Positions 20,393-28,446 of a stretch of DNA of 64,000 nucleotides are shown one piece after another. Source of the stretch: Bacteroidota bacterium (GTDB taxonomy: Bacteria; Bacteroidota; Bacteroidia; UKL13-3). The position numbers and the translations under genes were made by a program. The notes beneath the pieces were generated by a model. It saw nothing but the letters and a program-made list of their open reading frames with translations, made no database searches and was not told the DNA's origin. The stretch's first letter is position 1; each line of letters begins with the position of its first letter. Where the stretch lies: NCBI GenBank assembly GCA_947477885.1, contig CANJUD010000001.1, positions 531,296 to 595,295 on the forward strand, read 5' to 3'.

Positions 20393-20627
20393 ACCTTAAT
20401 CTGCAAAATTATAGTTTGTAATTGGGAATAAAAAAAGAAAAATTTCAATTTGTAAGATTTAAATACAGAATGGTAGCAAGTATTTAATAGTGGACAAAAT
20501 ACAGCAAACGAAGTTAGGTAAAAAAGATGGATTAAGCTACTTAGTCAAGCACCTTTGGCTTCCAAACATTTTAAATGTAGAAATGCTGTTGGTAATTGCA
20601 GGGAGCTGCTTACAGAAGGTCAAATCA
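20393..20627. other. Intergenic region between porU2 and GNAT gene
   Basis: Apart from the porU2 promoter box at 20404-20411 I see nothing assignable. A plus-strand frame of 60 codons (20490-20672) overlaps the end of the GNAT gene and has no family signature, so it is not called. Confidence 0.4.
20404..20411 (-). promoter_or_regulatory. -7 promoter box of porU2
   Basis: Minus-strand TAATTTTG matches the Bacteroidota -7 consensus TAnnTTTG; a T-run lies about 20 nt upstream in place of the -33 TTTG. The ATG at 20392 follows within about a dozen bases. Confidence 0.5.
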
Positions 20628-21074
20628 TCAAATAATTTTCTCCATCCACTTATGCGGAATCACGCCAAATAATAAAATTCCTTCGCCTGTAATTGTATAT
20701 CCTTTCGCTAGATAAAAGTTGATGGCATTTTCGCGGGCTTGTAGAATAATTTTTTTTGCACCCTGTTTCTTTCCTTCGTTTTCTAAATACTGTAATACTT
20801 TGCCTCCCATCCCTTGCCCTTGGTAAATGGGGCTCACAGCCATGTAGCGAACCTGTGCGGTTTCAGTATCTATCAAATGCATGCGACCACCAGCTACTAT
20901 TTCATTGTTTATGATAGCTGCACCGTGTGTTGAAGTTTCATCACTGGGGTCAGTTTCGCTGCCAACTTCTTGCTGCCAGGGTTTGCGAAGTACTTCGTAA
21001 CGTAACTTATAATATTGCTCCCATAAAATTTCGCTATCAGGGCATTTCACAATTGGTTCTTTTTCGGTGTACAT
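20628..21074 (-). CDS. GNAT family N-acetyltransferase
   Basis: A 148-residue protein made of a single GNAT fold. The acetyl-CoA pyrophosphate-binding motif is QGQGMGGKVL (about residues 85-94) after a VRYMAVSP strand. The C-terminal NFYLAKGYTITGEG segment is the usual GNAT beta-strand 6/7 region. The layout resembles ElaA/PhnO-like small GNATs; the substrate cannot be deduced. The start ATG 21074 overlaps the promoter of the divergently transcribed SUI1 gene. Confidence 0.8.
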   Translation of the reverse strand: MYTEKEPIVKCPDSEILWEQYYKLRYEVLRKPWQQEVGSETDPSDETSTHGAAIINNEIVAGGRMHLIDTETAQVRYMAVSPIYQGQGMGGKVLQYLENEGKKQGAKKIILQARENAINFYLAKGYTITGEGILLFGVIPHKWMEKII

Positions 21075-21077
21075 TTG
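21070..21077 (+). promoter_or_regulatory. -7 promoter box of the SUI1 operon
   Basis: TACATTTG is a full match to TAnnTTTG, with TTTC 21 nt upstream as a weak -33. It predicts transcription start near 21083 and a leader of roughly 14 nt to GTG 21097. The box contains the GNAT start codon on the other strand. Confidence 0.5.
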
Positions 21078-21096
21078 CAGTGAATTTTAAATTTCT

Positions 21097-21426
21097 GTGG
21101 GCAAAAATAACAACAATAGCGGTATTATATACTCTACCAATCCTGATTTTATTAAGGAGGAGGAAGATGAGCCAGCCATAGAAACATTAGCTCCATCGCA
21201 ACAAAAGCTTAAGGTGATCACCGATGCCAAACACCGTGCGGGAAAAACAGTTACTTTGATACAAGGATTTGTGGGCACGGAAGCAGATTTAGAATCGCTG
21301 ACTAAAACCTTAAAAAATTTTTGTGGTAGCGGCGGGAGTTTTAAAGATGGAGAAATTATTATACAAGGAAACCACACCGATAAAATTAAGAAGAAATTAA
21401 CCGAAATTAAATACCAACTTAAATGA
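21097..21426 (+). CDS. SUI1/YciH family translation factor-like protein
   Basis: A 109-residue protein with a C-terminal SUI1/eIF1-like domain (about 35-109): KHRAGKTVTLIQGF, then CGSGGSFKDGEIIIQG and an IKKKL helix. Bacterial YciH proteins of this type bind the small ribosomal subunit and influence initiation fidelity. The N-terminal ~35 residues are acidic and low in complexity. GTG is the start codon, supported by the TACATTTG box just upstream. Its stop overlaps the next gene's start by four bases (ATGA at 21423), which suggests translational coupling. Confidence 0.85.
   Translation: MGKNNNNSGIIYSTNPDFIKEEEDEPAIETLAPSQQKLKVITDAKHRAGKTVTLIQGFVGTEADLESLTKTLKNFCGSGGSFKDGEIIIQGNHTDKIKKKLTEIKYQLK
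21102..21109 (-). promoter_or_regulatory. -7 promoter box of the GNAT gene, overlapping the SUI1 5' coding region
   Basis: Minus-strand TATTTTTG matches TAnnTTTG and would start transcription near 21096, about 22 nt before the GNAT ATG. The box lies within codons 2-5 of the SUI1 gene, so the two divergent transcripts overlap. Confidence 0.45.
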
Positions 21427-22070
21427 AATATATATATGTCATACTCGCATGCTTGAGCTTTAGTCTATTCTCATGTAAAAACAAGGGAAACCATGCGGAA
21501 AACGGAACGAAAGACTCTGTAGCTGAGGCAGTTGATACCATGAAATTAGATTCAATAGCACCGGGCATCAAGCGGTTTGAAATGGAAAAAGGCATTATGG
21601 AAATGATTATGTATACTACTAATCAAACATTGCAAAAACGGACTATCTATTTCGATAGGTACGGTGCCAGGCTTGTAATTATTGATGCACGCGGTTCTTA
21701 TATATATCAAATGAATGGATTTGAATACCATATTAATCCAGATAAAAAAGTAGTAAAAAATATATTAAGAAACGAAGACCAATATGACCCAACCATGCTC
21801 AATGCATTACTGATGAATGATGATTTGAAAAAAGCGATAAACTGGACAGAAGATGGAGAAGAAGAAATATTGGGTAAAAAATGTAAAAAATACAAATGCC
21901 ACGAATTGAAATTAATGTTCACAAACGATGTGTGGTTATATAAAGGTTTCCCAATGCGGGTAAAAATTGAAGACCCAGTCAAAAATGCTTCTATTATTGA
22001 ATGTAAAAAAATGCAAGAAGGTGTTGATATTGACCCCGCCAAATTCGCTCTTCCAAAATTTGATAAATAA
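21423..22070 (+). CDS. Lipoprotein of unknown function
   Basis: 215 residues with a lipoprotein signal peptide: a hydrophobic stretch and lipobox LFSC with Cys18. The mature part is basic and acidic by turns, rich in beta-type sequence, and ends in a conserved-looking strand pattern (VWLYKGFPMRVKIED). Such architecture occurs in Bacteroidota outer-membrane or periplasmic lipoproteins of the DUF4412/LolA-like kind, but I cannot assign a family with certainty. It overlaps SUI1 by 4 nt and is followed 5 nt later by the DUF423 gene, so it belongs to a four-gene operon ending with folC. Confidence 0.75.
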   Translation: MKYIYVILACLSFSLFSCKNKGNHAENGTKDSVAEAVDTMKLDSIAPGIKRFEMEKGIMEMIMYTTNQTLQKRTIYFDRYGARLVIIDARGSYIYQMNGFEYHINPDKKVVKNILRNEDQYDPTMLNALLMNDDLKKAINWTEDGEEEILGKKCKKYKCHELKLMFTNDVWLYKGFPMRVKIEDPVKNASIIECKKMQEGVDIDPAKFALPKFDK

Positions 22071-22075
22071 GAATT

Positions 22076-22477
22076 ATGGATCATTCTGCAGCAAAAAAAA
22101 ACATAATTATAGGTTGCCTCATTGCTTCGTTGGCAGTGGTGTTGGGAGCTTTTGGTGCACATGGTTTAAAAGATGTAACCAAAGACATAGCCGTATTAGA
22201 TGTTTTTGATACAGCAGTAAAGTATCAAATGTATCATGCATTTGCTATTATTATGTTGGGGATTGTTATGCAGCAAAATGCTGTTTCAATGAAATTAGTA
22301 TATAGACTTTTTATAACAGGTATAGTTTTCTTTTCAGGCTCATTATATATTATTACGTTTCTTAAAATACAATTATATGAAATACCTGTTGCTATAGGCG
22401 TGCTCACGCCACTAGGTGGGTTGTGTTTTGCGGCAGCTTGGCTAGGCTTTGCTTGGCAATTATTCAAACAAAAATAA
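22076..22477 (+). CDS. DUF423 (YgdD/TMEM256 family) inner-membrane protein
   Basis: A 133-residue membrane protein with about four transmembrane helices (roughly 9-30, 53-68, 76-96 and 108-129). The family signature LGAFGAHGLK follows the first helix, and TPLGGLCF starts the last. Function in the family is not established. It lies 5 nt after the lipoprotein gene and 3 nt before folC, in the same operon. Confidence 0.88.
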   Translation: MDHSAAKKNIIIGCLIASLAVVLGAFGAHGLKDVTKDIAVLDVFDTAVKYQMYHAFAIIMLGIVMQQNAVSMKLVYRLFITGIVFFSGSLYIITFLKIQLYEIPVAIGVLTPLGGLCFAAAWLGFAWQLFKQK

Positions 22478-22480
22478 GTT

Positions 22481-23782
22481 GTGGACTACGCTGCCGTAAT
22501 CGATTACCTGTATACCTGTTTGCCCATGTTTACCCGCATTGGTAAAGCTGCTTACAAAGCAGATTTGGATAATACGATTGCATTATTAAATATACTAGAT
22601 AATCCACAGAAGCACTTAAAGTGTATTCATATTGCAGGCACTAATGGTAAAGGTTCAGTAAGTCATTTAATGGCTTCTATATTGCAAGAAGCTGGTTACA
22701 AAACAGGATTATATACATCGCCGCATTTGCTCGATTACCGTGAGCGGATAAAGATTAATGGACAGCTAATTGATGAAGCATATATTATAGATTTTGTTGA
22801 AAAATACAAAGAAAAATTTGATGTCATTCAACCTTCATTTTTCGAATGGTCGGTTGCTTTATGCTTTCAATATTTTTATGATAAAAAAATAGATATTGCA
22901 GTTATAGAAACAGGATTGGGCGGGCGGTTGGACTCAACCAATGTAATAATACCCGATTTGAGTGTTATTACTAATATTGGTTTGGATCATACTGATTTGT
23001 TGGGAGATACTTTGGGGAAAATTGCGATTGAAAAAGCGGGCATTATTAAACCTAATATACCAGTAGTGATTGGTGAGAGCCACGAAGCCACTAAAAATAT
23101 ATTTATAGAAACTGCATCTCAAAAAAACGCATCCATATATTTTGCAGATGAGGTACTCCATCCTGAAAATATAATAAATAAAAAAGATCATTTGCTATTT
23201 GACTTATTGGAATCGAACAAATTCTTATATCATATTTCTTCTCCTTTAGCCGGATTTTACCAAACAAAAAATATTGCGACGGTGATACAGGCTATTCAAA
23301 TTTTAAAACAGAACGAGTATCATATATCTGATTTGAATTTATTGGATGGAATAAGCAAAGTATATAGGAACACGGGGCTTCTGGGGCGGTGGCAAGTTTT
23401 AAATAATGCTCCTTTGATAGTATGCGATACCGCCCATAATGTGCATGGTATGGAGCAGATAATCGTACAATTAAATGCCACTTCCAAAAATCATTTACAT
23501 TTAGTATTGGGCATGGTGGCCGATAAAAATATCGAGGGAGTTCTTGAAATTTCGCCCAAAGAAAACACCACTTATTATTTCTGTAAAGCACAAATACCTC
23601 GCGCATTGGATGAACAATTATTATATAACCAAGCAACAAAATACAGTTTAGTAGGAAATACTTATGCCACAGTTCCCTTAGCGTATGAAGCAGCACTAAA
23701 AAATGCTTCTCAGAATGATATGATTTATGTTGGCGGGAGCAATTTTGTAGTAGCTGATTTGTTAGCATATCTACAGAAATAG
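22481..23782 (+). CDS. folC: Bifunctional folylpolyglutamate/dihydrofolate synthase
   Basis: A 433-residue Mur-ligase-family enzyme that adds glutamate to dihydropteroate or folates. Visible motifs are the P-loop GTNGKGSV (about residue 53), TSPHLLDYRERIKING, the ETGLGGRLDSTN loop and a C-terminal GRWQV ... DTAHNVHGM segment. Start is GTG 22481, three bases after the preceding stop. A second folate gene, folK, lies 22 kb away in this window and is not linked. Fifth-position operon partners are SUI1, a lipoprotein and DUF423. Confidence 0.92.
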   Translation: MDYAAVIDYLYTCLPMFTRIGKAAYKADLDNTIALLNILDNPQKHLKCIHIAGTNGKGSVSHLMASILQEAGYKTGLYTSPHLLDYRERIKINGQLIDEAYIIDFVEKYKEKFDVIQPSFFEWSVALCFQYFYDKKIDIAVIETGLGGRLDSTNVIIPDLSVITNIGLDHTDLLGDTLGKIAIEKAGIIKPNIPVVIGESHEATKNIFIETASQKNASIYFADEVLHPENIINKKDHLLFDLLESNKFLYHISSPLAGFYQTKNIATVIQAIQILKQNEYHISDLNLLDGISKVYRNTGLLGRWQVLNNAPLIVCDTAHNVHGMEQIIVQLNATSKNHLHLVLGMVADKNIEGVLEISPKENTTYYFCKAQIPRALDEQLLYNQATKYSLVGNTYATVPLAYEAALKNASQNDMIYVGGSNFVVADLLAYLQK

Positions 23783-23792
23783 GTTATCTCAC

Positions 23793-24038
23793 CTATATAA
23801 TATTTCCTTCAATTGCAATTTTCCCTAACAAGGCATCATCATAATAAAACTTCATACTTTATTGATAATTATTTCCAGCAGAACTGCCAGATGTATCAAT
23901 TTTGATATGACAATTCATATATTTTGCGGTAGAAGTATGTAGGCCATTTGTAATGTCATTGAGCCACTTACCGGTATAATATATATAATTATTAAAATCT
24001 ATAAATAGCAAATTCTCAAATACATTTGCACTCTTATT
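23793..24038 (-). pseudogene. Short decayed coding fragment, family not recognised
   Basis: On the minus strand the frame from 24038 to 23793 reads as plausible protein (ENLLFIDFNNYIYYTGKW ... then KYMNCHIKID ... SMKFYYDDALLGKIAIEG) but is broken by a TAA at 23859-23861. An upstream in-frame TGA at 24039-24041 closes the left end and no start codon is evident. Composition is coding-like and the two halves keep one frame. It looks like the end of a lost gene. No homolog can be named by eye. Confidence 0.45.
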
Positions 24039-24041
24039 TCA

Positions 24042-24120
24042 CAGCAAGTCTTTCTACTTACAACAATCATGCGTCAGCCGGTAGCAAGTCTTTATACTTA
24101 CTACTTTATACTTTATACAA
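24042..24120. repeat. AAGT-type short repeats before the ACMSD gene
   Basis: Two similar segments, AGCAAGTCTTTCTACTTAC and AGCAAGTCTTTATACTTAC, precede the ACMSD start. They resemble the TATCAAGTA-type repeats at 46067, 58881, 59627 and 59744. No promoter consensus is clear here. Confidence 0.35.
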
Positions 24121-25116
24121 ATGAAAATAGACATCCACGCCCACATCCTCCCAGCCCAATGGCCCGACCTGAAACAGAAATACGGCTATGGCGGCTTTGT
24201 ATATATGAATCACCACAAGCCAGGTTTTGCAAATATGATGAGGGACGATGGTAAATTTTTTCGTGAGGTGGAGCAGAATTGTTGGGACCCAAAAGAAATT
24301 TTGGTGGATATGGACAAACACCAAGTAGATAAAATGGTATTATGCACTGTCCCTGTTTTATTCAATTACTGGGCGAAACCTGCTGACACACTAGATTGGA
24401 GCCGTTTTTTAAATGACCATTTAGTTGGAGTGCAGAATGATTTTAATAACAGATTTATAGGGTTGGGAACCTTGCCCATGCAAGATGTGAAATTAGCCAT
24501 TCAAGAATTGGAGCGCTGCAAATCTATTGGTTTGCCTGGGGTTGAGATAGGTTCGCATATAGAAGATAAGAATTTAGACGATGAAAGTTTTTTTCCTTTA
24601 TGGGAAGCTGCCCAGGATTTGAATATGTCGATTTTTGTGCACCCTTGGGATATGATGGGCCAAGAAAAAATGCCCAAATATTTTCTGCCATGGTTGGTGG
24701 GCATGCCTGCTGAAACTTCATTGGCAATATGCTCTATGATATTTGGCGGGGTGTTCGATAGGTTTCCAAAATTGAAAGTGATGTTTGCCCATGGCGGTGG
24801 TTCGTTCCCTTTCACTGTAGGTCGTGTAAGCCACGGCTGGCATTGCCGTCCCGATTTGTGTGATGTAAATAAGATATTGGATCCACGAGATTATATTGGC
24901 CGTTTCTGGATTGATGGAATAACGCATGATGCGGATGCTTTGCGGTTTTTAATCAATATGTTTGGTGCTAAAAAAATTGCTTATGGCACCGATTACCCTT
25001 TCCCGCTAGGCGACTTGGAGCATGGCAAATTCATCAATGACATGAGCGACTTGGATGCACACACTAAGGAGCAGCTCTTTAGCAAAACAGCTATGGAGTT
25101 TTTGGGGATTCAATAG
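24121..25116 (+). CDS. 2-amino-3-carboxymuconate-6-semialdehyde decarboxylase (ACMSD family)
   Basis: A 331-residue amidohydrolase of the ACMSD class, a metal-dependent decarboxylase of the kynurenine-type tryptophan and 2-nitrobenzoate pathways. Metal ligands are visible: HAH (residues 6-8) in the first strand, His in FVHPWDM, His in FAHGGGSFPF, and Asp in YGTDYPFPLG. The distances fit ACMSD well. No other kynurenine-pathway gene is in the window, so the pathway cannot be confirmed from context; a relative acting on another carboxylate is possible. Confidence 0.85.
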   Translation: MKIDIHAHILPAQWPDLKQKYGYGGFVYMNHHKPGFANMMRDDGKFFREVEQNCWDPKEILVDMDKHQVDKMVLCTVPVLFNYWAKPADTLDWSRFLNDHLVGVQNDFNNRFIGLGTLPMQDVKLAIQELERCKSIGLPGVEIGSHIEDKNLDDESFFPLWEAAQDLNMSIFVHPWDMMGQEKMPKYFLPWLVGMPAETSLAICSMIFGGVFDRFPKLKVMFAHGGGSFPFTVGRVSHGWHCRPDLCDVNKILDPRDYIGRFWIDGITHDADALRFLINMFGAKKIAYGTDYPFPLGDLEHGKFINDMSDLDAHTKEQLFSKTAMEFLGIQ

Positions 25117-25142
25117 GGCACATTATATATTTCCGGTACCCC

Positions 25143-25179
25143 GCCCTGAAGGGCAGGGCAATAGGAAATAAAATTTCCT
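25143..25179. repeat. Paired small hairpins between ACMSD gene and rpsT
   Basis: GCCCT-GA-AGGGC (25143-25154) and AGGAAAT-AAA-ATTTCCT (25163-25179) are two adjacent perfect short palindromes, and CCGCCCTGAAGGGCAGGG resembles dispersed intergenic repeats seen in many Bacteroidota. No T-run follows, so it is not a classical terminator. Confidence 0.4.
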
Positions 25180-25234
25180 TAAAATAACAGCAATGCCAAT
25201 AGGGACAGAGTGAAGAGTTTAAAATAAATGAGCA

Positions 25235-25268
25235 TAAAAAAACCCAAGCAAGTTGCTCGGGTTTTTTT
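25235..25268 (-). terminator. Intrinsic terminator of rpsT
   Basis: Arms AACCCAAGCAA and TTGCTCGGGTT (one G-U pair) form a stem with A-run and T-run on both sides. On the minus strand the T-run follows, 20-50 nt after the rpsT stop; it could also end plus-strand read-through from the ACMSD gene. Confidence 0.85.
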
Positions 25269-25286
25269 ATCCATTAAGGATAAAAA

Positions 25287-25541
25287 TTATTTCAATTTGT
25301 TAACGAATCTGCTCAATTTCGATTTTTGATTGGCAGCGTTATTCTTGTGTATTACGTTTTTCTTGGCCAAACGGTCGAGCATTTGGTAAACTGTTTTAAG
25401 TAATTCGCCAGCTTCTTTTTTGCCTTTTAGCTCACGTAATTTTTTTACCATATTACGTGTAGTCTTAGCCTGGTAACGGTTACGAAGTCTTTTAACAGCG
25501 TTTGATCTGATGCGTTTTAGCGATGATTTATGATTTGCCAT
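25287..25541 (-). CDS. rpsT: 30S ribosomal protein S20
   Basis: 84 residues beginning MANHKSSLKRIR, the canonical S20 start, with the basic helical body and C-terminal NNAANQKSKLSR. It binds 16S rRNA in the body of the small subunit. The frame is open 29 codons further upstream, but ATG 25541 is the family start. A TTTG-N19-TATTTTTG promoter lies just before it, and a terminator lies after its stop, so it is monocistronic. Confidence 0.97.
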   Translation of the reverse strand: MANHKSSLKRIRSNAVKRLRNRYQAKTTRNMVKKLRELKGKKEAGELLKTVYQMLDRLAKKNVIHKNNAANQKSKLSRFVNKLK

Positions 25542-25567
25542 GTTCTGGTTTTTTCTTTTTAGGGCTG

Positions 25568-25598
25568 CAAAAATAAGACGATTACTTCTAAAAACAAA
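25568..25598 (-). promoter_or_regulatory. Promoter of rpsT (TTTG-N19-TATTTTTG)
   Basis: On the minus strand TTTG (25598-25595) and TATTTTTG (25575-25568) are separated by 19 nt, a full match to both elements of the Bacteroidota housekeeping promoter. Transcription would start near 25562, about 20 nt before the rpsT ATG. Confidence 0.7.
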
Positions 25599-25701
25599 AC
25601 CTTTTTCCAAAATTTCTCTGGGCGACACGCAACTTTTTGAAAGTTTTTAATCTTTCTAAAAGTTAAAAAAGTCTCAAATTTCTAAAACACCTAATCACAA
25701 A

Positions 25702-25734
25702 TTTGCAAGGAACAACCTTTTGGCCTTAATTTTG
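25702..25734 (+). promoter_or_regulatory. Promoter of the thioredoxin-like gene
   Basis: TTTG at 25702-25705 and TAATTTTG at 25727-25734 are 21 nt apart. The predicted start near 25740 lies after ATG 25737, so the ATG at 25761 is the likely translation start of the next gene. Confidence 0.65.
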
Positions 25735-25760
25735 TCATGTTATTCACAAAGCATTTTGGT

Positions 25761-27263
25761 ATGAAAAAAATTATATATACACTACTCCTTCTCTTCTTAA
25801 TTACACCTATATTGAAGGCTAGCGATATGCCTGCCTACGAAATTAAAGTACGCATACAAGGCTTGAAAGACACGCTGATGTATTTGGCAAATTACTATGG
25901 AGGTTACACAGTAAAAGCAGACAGTGCCATGATTGATAAAAAAGGGTGGGCGGTTTTTAAAGGTGTAAAACCACTTCCTTGCGGCGTATATATGACAGTT
26001 TTGGGCAATACGAAAATTTTTGAATTTGCTGTCAATGAGCAATTTTTTAGCTTAGAAACGGACACTGGGTTCAATGTAAAAAAGATGAAAATAAAGAACT
26101 CACCTGAGAACGAATTATTCATTGGCTATCAAACAGGTTCCGCAGAGCTTACTTCAAATATTTATAAGTTTCAGTCACAAATAAAGGAAGCAGAGAAGGA
26201 CCCAACTAAAAAATCATTAATCACATCGTTGCGTGATTCGATAAGGATATATAGTGAAAAAGAATTGGGCCTGCGTAAAAATATTATCAAAAATCATCCA
26301 ACTTCGATGACAGCAAAAATCATGAGGTCGTTGGAAGATATTGTGTCACCTGCAACTCCATTGGGTAAAGATGGTAAACCCATTGATTCTAATTTTCAGT
26401 TCAACTATTATAGAGATCATTATTTCGACAATATCGATTTTACCTGCGATTGTTTAATTCGTTGCCCGATATATCATAACAAACTCAAATATTTTTTCGA
26501 TAAACTAGTGGCGATGCATCCAGATAGTATCGTGTTTTGGTCATATATTATTATAGATAAAACCAAACCTTCAAAAGAGCTATTTAAATATACCTTGAAT
26601 TATCTTATCAATACCTATGCAGCTTCTAACTATGTGTGCATGGATGCCATCCCGGTGAATTTAATCTTAAAGTATTATAACTATAAAGATTGTTTTTGGG
26701 TAGATAGTGCAGAAATATATCGTTCGCGTACACGCATGGAATTATTATATCCTACTTTGTGTAATCATTTTGCTCCCAATATTATGATGCACGATTCCCT
26801 TTTAGAAAAAAAGATTGTTGAAGTGGTTAAATCAGATACTATCCCCGATTCTCGATCAAATAAAATATATAGTTTGATGCAGAAGCATGGTACCACCAAT
26901 TTATATGATGTGAAATCGCCCTATACTATTCTCATGTTCTGGGATCCTGATTGCAGCCACTGTAAAGCCGAAATGCCCAAAATTAAAAGTCTGTATGATA
27001 AAATGAAAGGAAAGGGTGTAGAGGTATTTGCAGTATGTGTAGAAACAGACTATAATAAATGGGTTGACTATATCAATAAAGAGAATTTGAAATGGATCAA
27101 TGTAATTGATATTTATAATATATCAGAATTTAGAAAATATTATGATATCAATAGTACACCCGTAATTTTATTGCTCGATAAAGATAAAAAAATATTGGCC
27201 AAAAAGCTTGATGGAACTACACTTGAAGAGTTTTTGTCCATTGAATTAAAACTTAAACAGTAA
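25761..27263 (+). CDS. Thioredoxin-like/DUF4369-type periplasmic protein
   Basis: About 500 residues with a signal peptide (MKKIIYTLLLLFLI ... LKA). The N-terminal beta domain resembles DUF4369 found in many Bacteroidota TlpA-like proteins, a helical middle follows, and the C-terminal thioredoxin fold (about 385-500) has FWDPDCSHCKAEMP with a CSHC pair and a cis-Pro in NSTPVILL. Role is probably periplasmic disulphide exchange or reduction. ATG 25761 is preferred over ATG 25737, which precedes the predicted transcription start. The methyltransferase gene begins 6 nt after the stop. Confidence 0.82.
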   Translation: MKKIIYTLLLLFLITPILKASDMPAYEIKVRIQGLKDTLMYLANYYGGYTVKADSAMIDKKGWAVFKGVKPLPCGVYMTVLGNTKIFEFAVNEQFFSLETDTGFNVKKMKIKNSPENELFIGYQTGSAELTSNIYKFQSQIKEAEKDPTKKSLITSLRDSIRIYSEKELGLRKNIIKNHPTSMTAKIMRSLEDIVSPATPLGKDGKPIDSNFQFNYYRDHYFDNIDFTCDCLIRCPIYHNKLKYFFDKLVAMHPDSIVFWSYIIIDKTKPSKELFKYTLNYLINTYAASNYVCMDAIPVNLILKYYNYKDCFWVDSAEIYRSRTRMELLYPTLCNHFAPNIMMHDSLLEKKIVEVVKSDTIPDSRSNKIYSLMQKHGTTNLYDVKSPYTILMFWDPDCSHCKAEMPKIKSLYDKMKGKGVEVFAVCVETDYNKWVDYINKENLKWINVIDIYNISEFRKYYDINSTPVILLLDKDKKILAKKLDGTTLEEFLSIELKLKQ

Positions 27264-27269
27264 ATAAAA

Positions 27270-28040
27270 TTGACAGCTCCCCCCATATTATCAGATAAAA
27301 ACGATTGGTTCGCAAATTGGTTCGACACACCTTATTATCATCTGTTATATAAAAATCGTTCGGTGGAAGAAGCCGAAGATTTTATTATTAAACTCACAGA
27401 TTTTTTGCAACTTCCCAAAGGTGGTAAGATTCTTGACAATGCCTGTGGCAAAGGGCGTCACGCTATTCATCTCAACAAATTGGGTTATGATGTAACAGGT
27501 TTGGATTTATCGGAACAAAGTATTATAGAAGCTAAAAAATCTGAGAATGAATCTTTGCATTTTGATGTACATGATATGCGAAATGTATATAAAGAGAATG
27601 AGTTTGATGCGGTGTTTAATCTATTTACCAGCTTTGGGTATTTTGCAGATGAAGCCGATGATTTGAATATATTATATGCAGTAAAAAAACAGTTGAAAAA
27701 TGAAGGTGTTTTTGTATTAGATTTTTTTAATACACAACCTATTATCCAAAAATTTGATAATGGTTATATATATAATGATTCACAAACAATAGATGGAATT
27801 GAATTTAATATTCATAAAAAATCAGAAGGCAATATAATCATCAAGAATATTGATATTACTGATGGCCACAAAAAATTACATTTTACGGAACAAGTACGAT
27901 TATATACGCTGCAAAACTTTCTAGATATGTTTGCCAAAGCAGGATTTATAGTAAAACAAGTTTTTGGGAATTATATGTTGGAAGCGTATAATGTAGATGA
28001 GAGTGATCGGATGATTTTTGTGGTAGAGAAAGGGGGGTAA
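27270..28040 (+). CDS. Class I SAM-dependent methyltransferase
   Basis: 256 residues with a Rossmann methyltransferase fold. Motif I is ILDNACGKGRHAIHL (about 49-63) followed by VTGLDLS, motif II-like FDAVFNLFTSFGYF, and a C-terminal strand pair with FFN in place of the N/DPPY loop. The WFDTPYYHLLYKNR N-terminus matches a Bacteroidota family of small methyltransferases with unknown substrate. TTG 27270 is the start, 6 nt after the preceding stop. A repeat of the CGTCATTGCGAG family begins exactly after its stop. Confidence 0.83.
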   Translation: MTAPPILSDKNDWFANWFDTPYYHLLYKNRSVEEAEDFIIKLTDFLQLPKGGKILDNACGKGRHAIHLNKLGYDVTGLDLSEQSIIEAKKSENESLHFDVHDMRNVYKENEFDAVFNLFTSFGYFADEADDLNILYAVKKQLKNEGVFVLDFFNTQPIIQKFDNGYIYNDSQTIDGIEFNIHKKSEGNIIIKNIDITDGHKKLHFTEQVRLYTLQNFLDMFAKAGFIVKQVFGNYMLEAYNVDESDRMIFVVEKGG

Positions 28041-28070
28041 CGTCATTGCGAGGAACGAAGCAATCCCGTC
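28041..28070. repeat. Dispersed palindromic repeat, short copy left of the GIY-YIG pseudogene
   Basis: CGTCATTGCGAGGAACGAAGCAATCCCG joins the left (CGTCATTGCGAG) and right (GAAGCAATC) ends of the family with only a short middle. It begins one base after the methyltransferase stop and precedes the decayed GIY-YIG gene. Confidence 0.7.
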
Positions 28071-28088
28071 AAAGTGAAACTATAGCTT

Positions 28089-28385
28089 ATTACAAAAGGA
28101 GGCTCTATATACATACTTACTAATTACCCAAGAAAGACGGTATTATATGTTGGAGTTACTTCAGATTTCAAACATATAATATATCAGCATTAAACAGGAG
28201 AGTATAAGAATAGTTTTGCAGATAGATATAATTGCAAAACTTTAGTCTATTATGAATCATTTCATTATATAGAAGAAGCTATTTCAAGAGAAAAACAACT
28301 AAAAGGCGGTTCAAGAAAAGGGAAGTTAGACTTAATAAATAAAATGAACCCAGAATGGAAGGCGTTGTTTGACGAGCTAATTTAA
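28089..28385 (+). pseudogene. Decayed GIY-YIG nuclease, paralog of the 30496 gene
   Basis: The frame 28089-28385 reads KGGSIYILTN, VLYVGVTSD, then after a TAA at 28191-28193 YKNSFADRYN, VYYESFHYIEEAISREKQLKGGSRK and MNPEWKALFDEL. It aligns end to end with the intact protein at 30496. Two defects are visible: no ATG (the position reads ATT) and the TAA where the sibling has a Lys codon, a change explicable by one base. The two copies differ widely elsewhere, so the split is not recent. It is bordered by repeat copies at 28041 and 28405. Confidence 0.85.
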
Positions 28386-28404
28386 TCAGACCGAGCATAC
28401 ACTC

Positions 28405-28442
28405 AACGTTATTGCGAGGAGGAACGACGAAGCAATAACGTT
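28405..28442. repeat. Palindromic repeat behind hscA and the GIY-YIG pseudogene
   Basis: AACGTTATTGC (28405-28415) and GCAATAACGTT (28432-28442) form a perfect 11-bp inverted repeat of the CGTCATTGCGAG family. It lies 5 nt after the hscA stop on the minus strand and 20 nt after the GIY-YIG pseudogene on the plus strand, so it could act as a terminator or a barrier for both. Confidence 0.7.
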
Positions 28443-28446
28443 ATTC

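Noticed and set aside
20490..20672. 60-codon plus-strand ORF before the GNAT gene
   Set aside because: No family signature, overlaps the end of the GNAT gene, no promoter or ribosome site.
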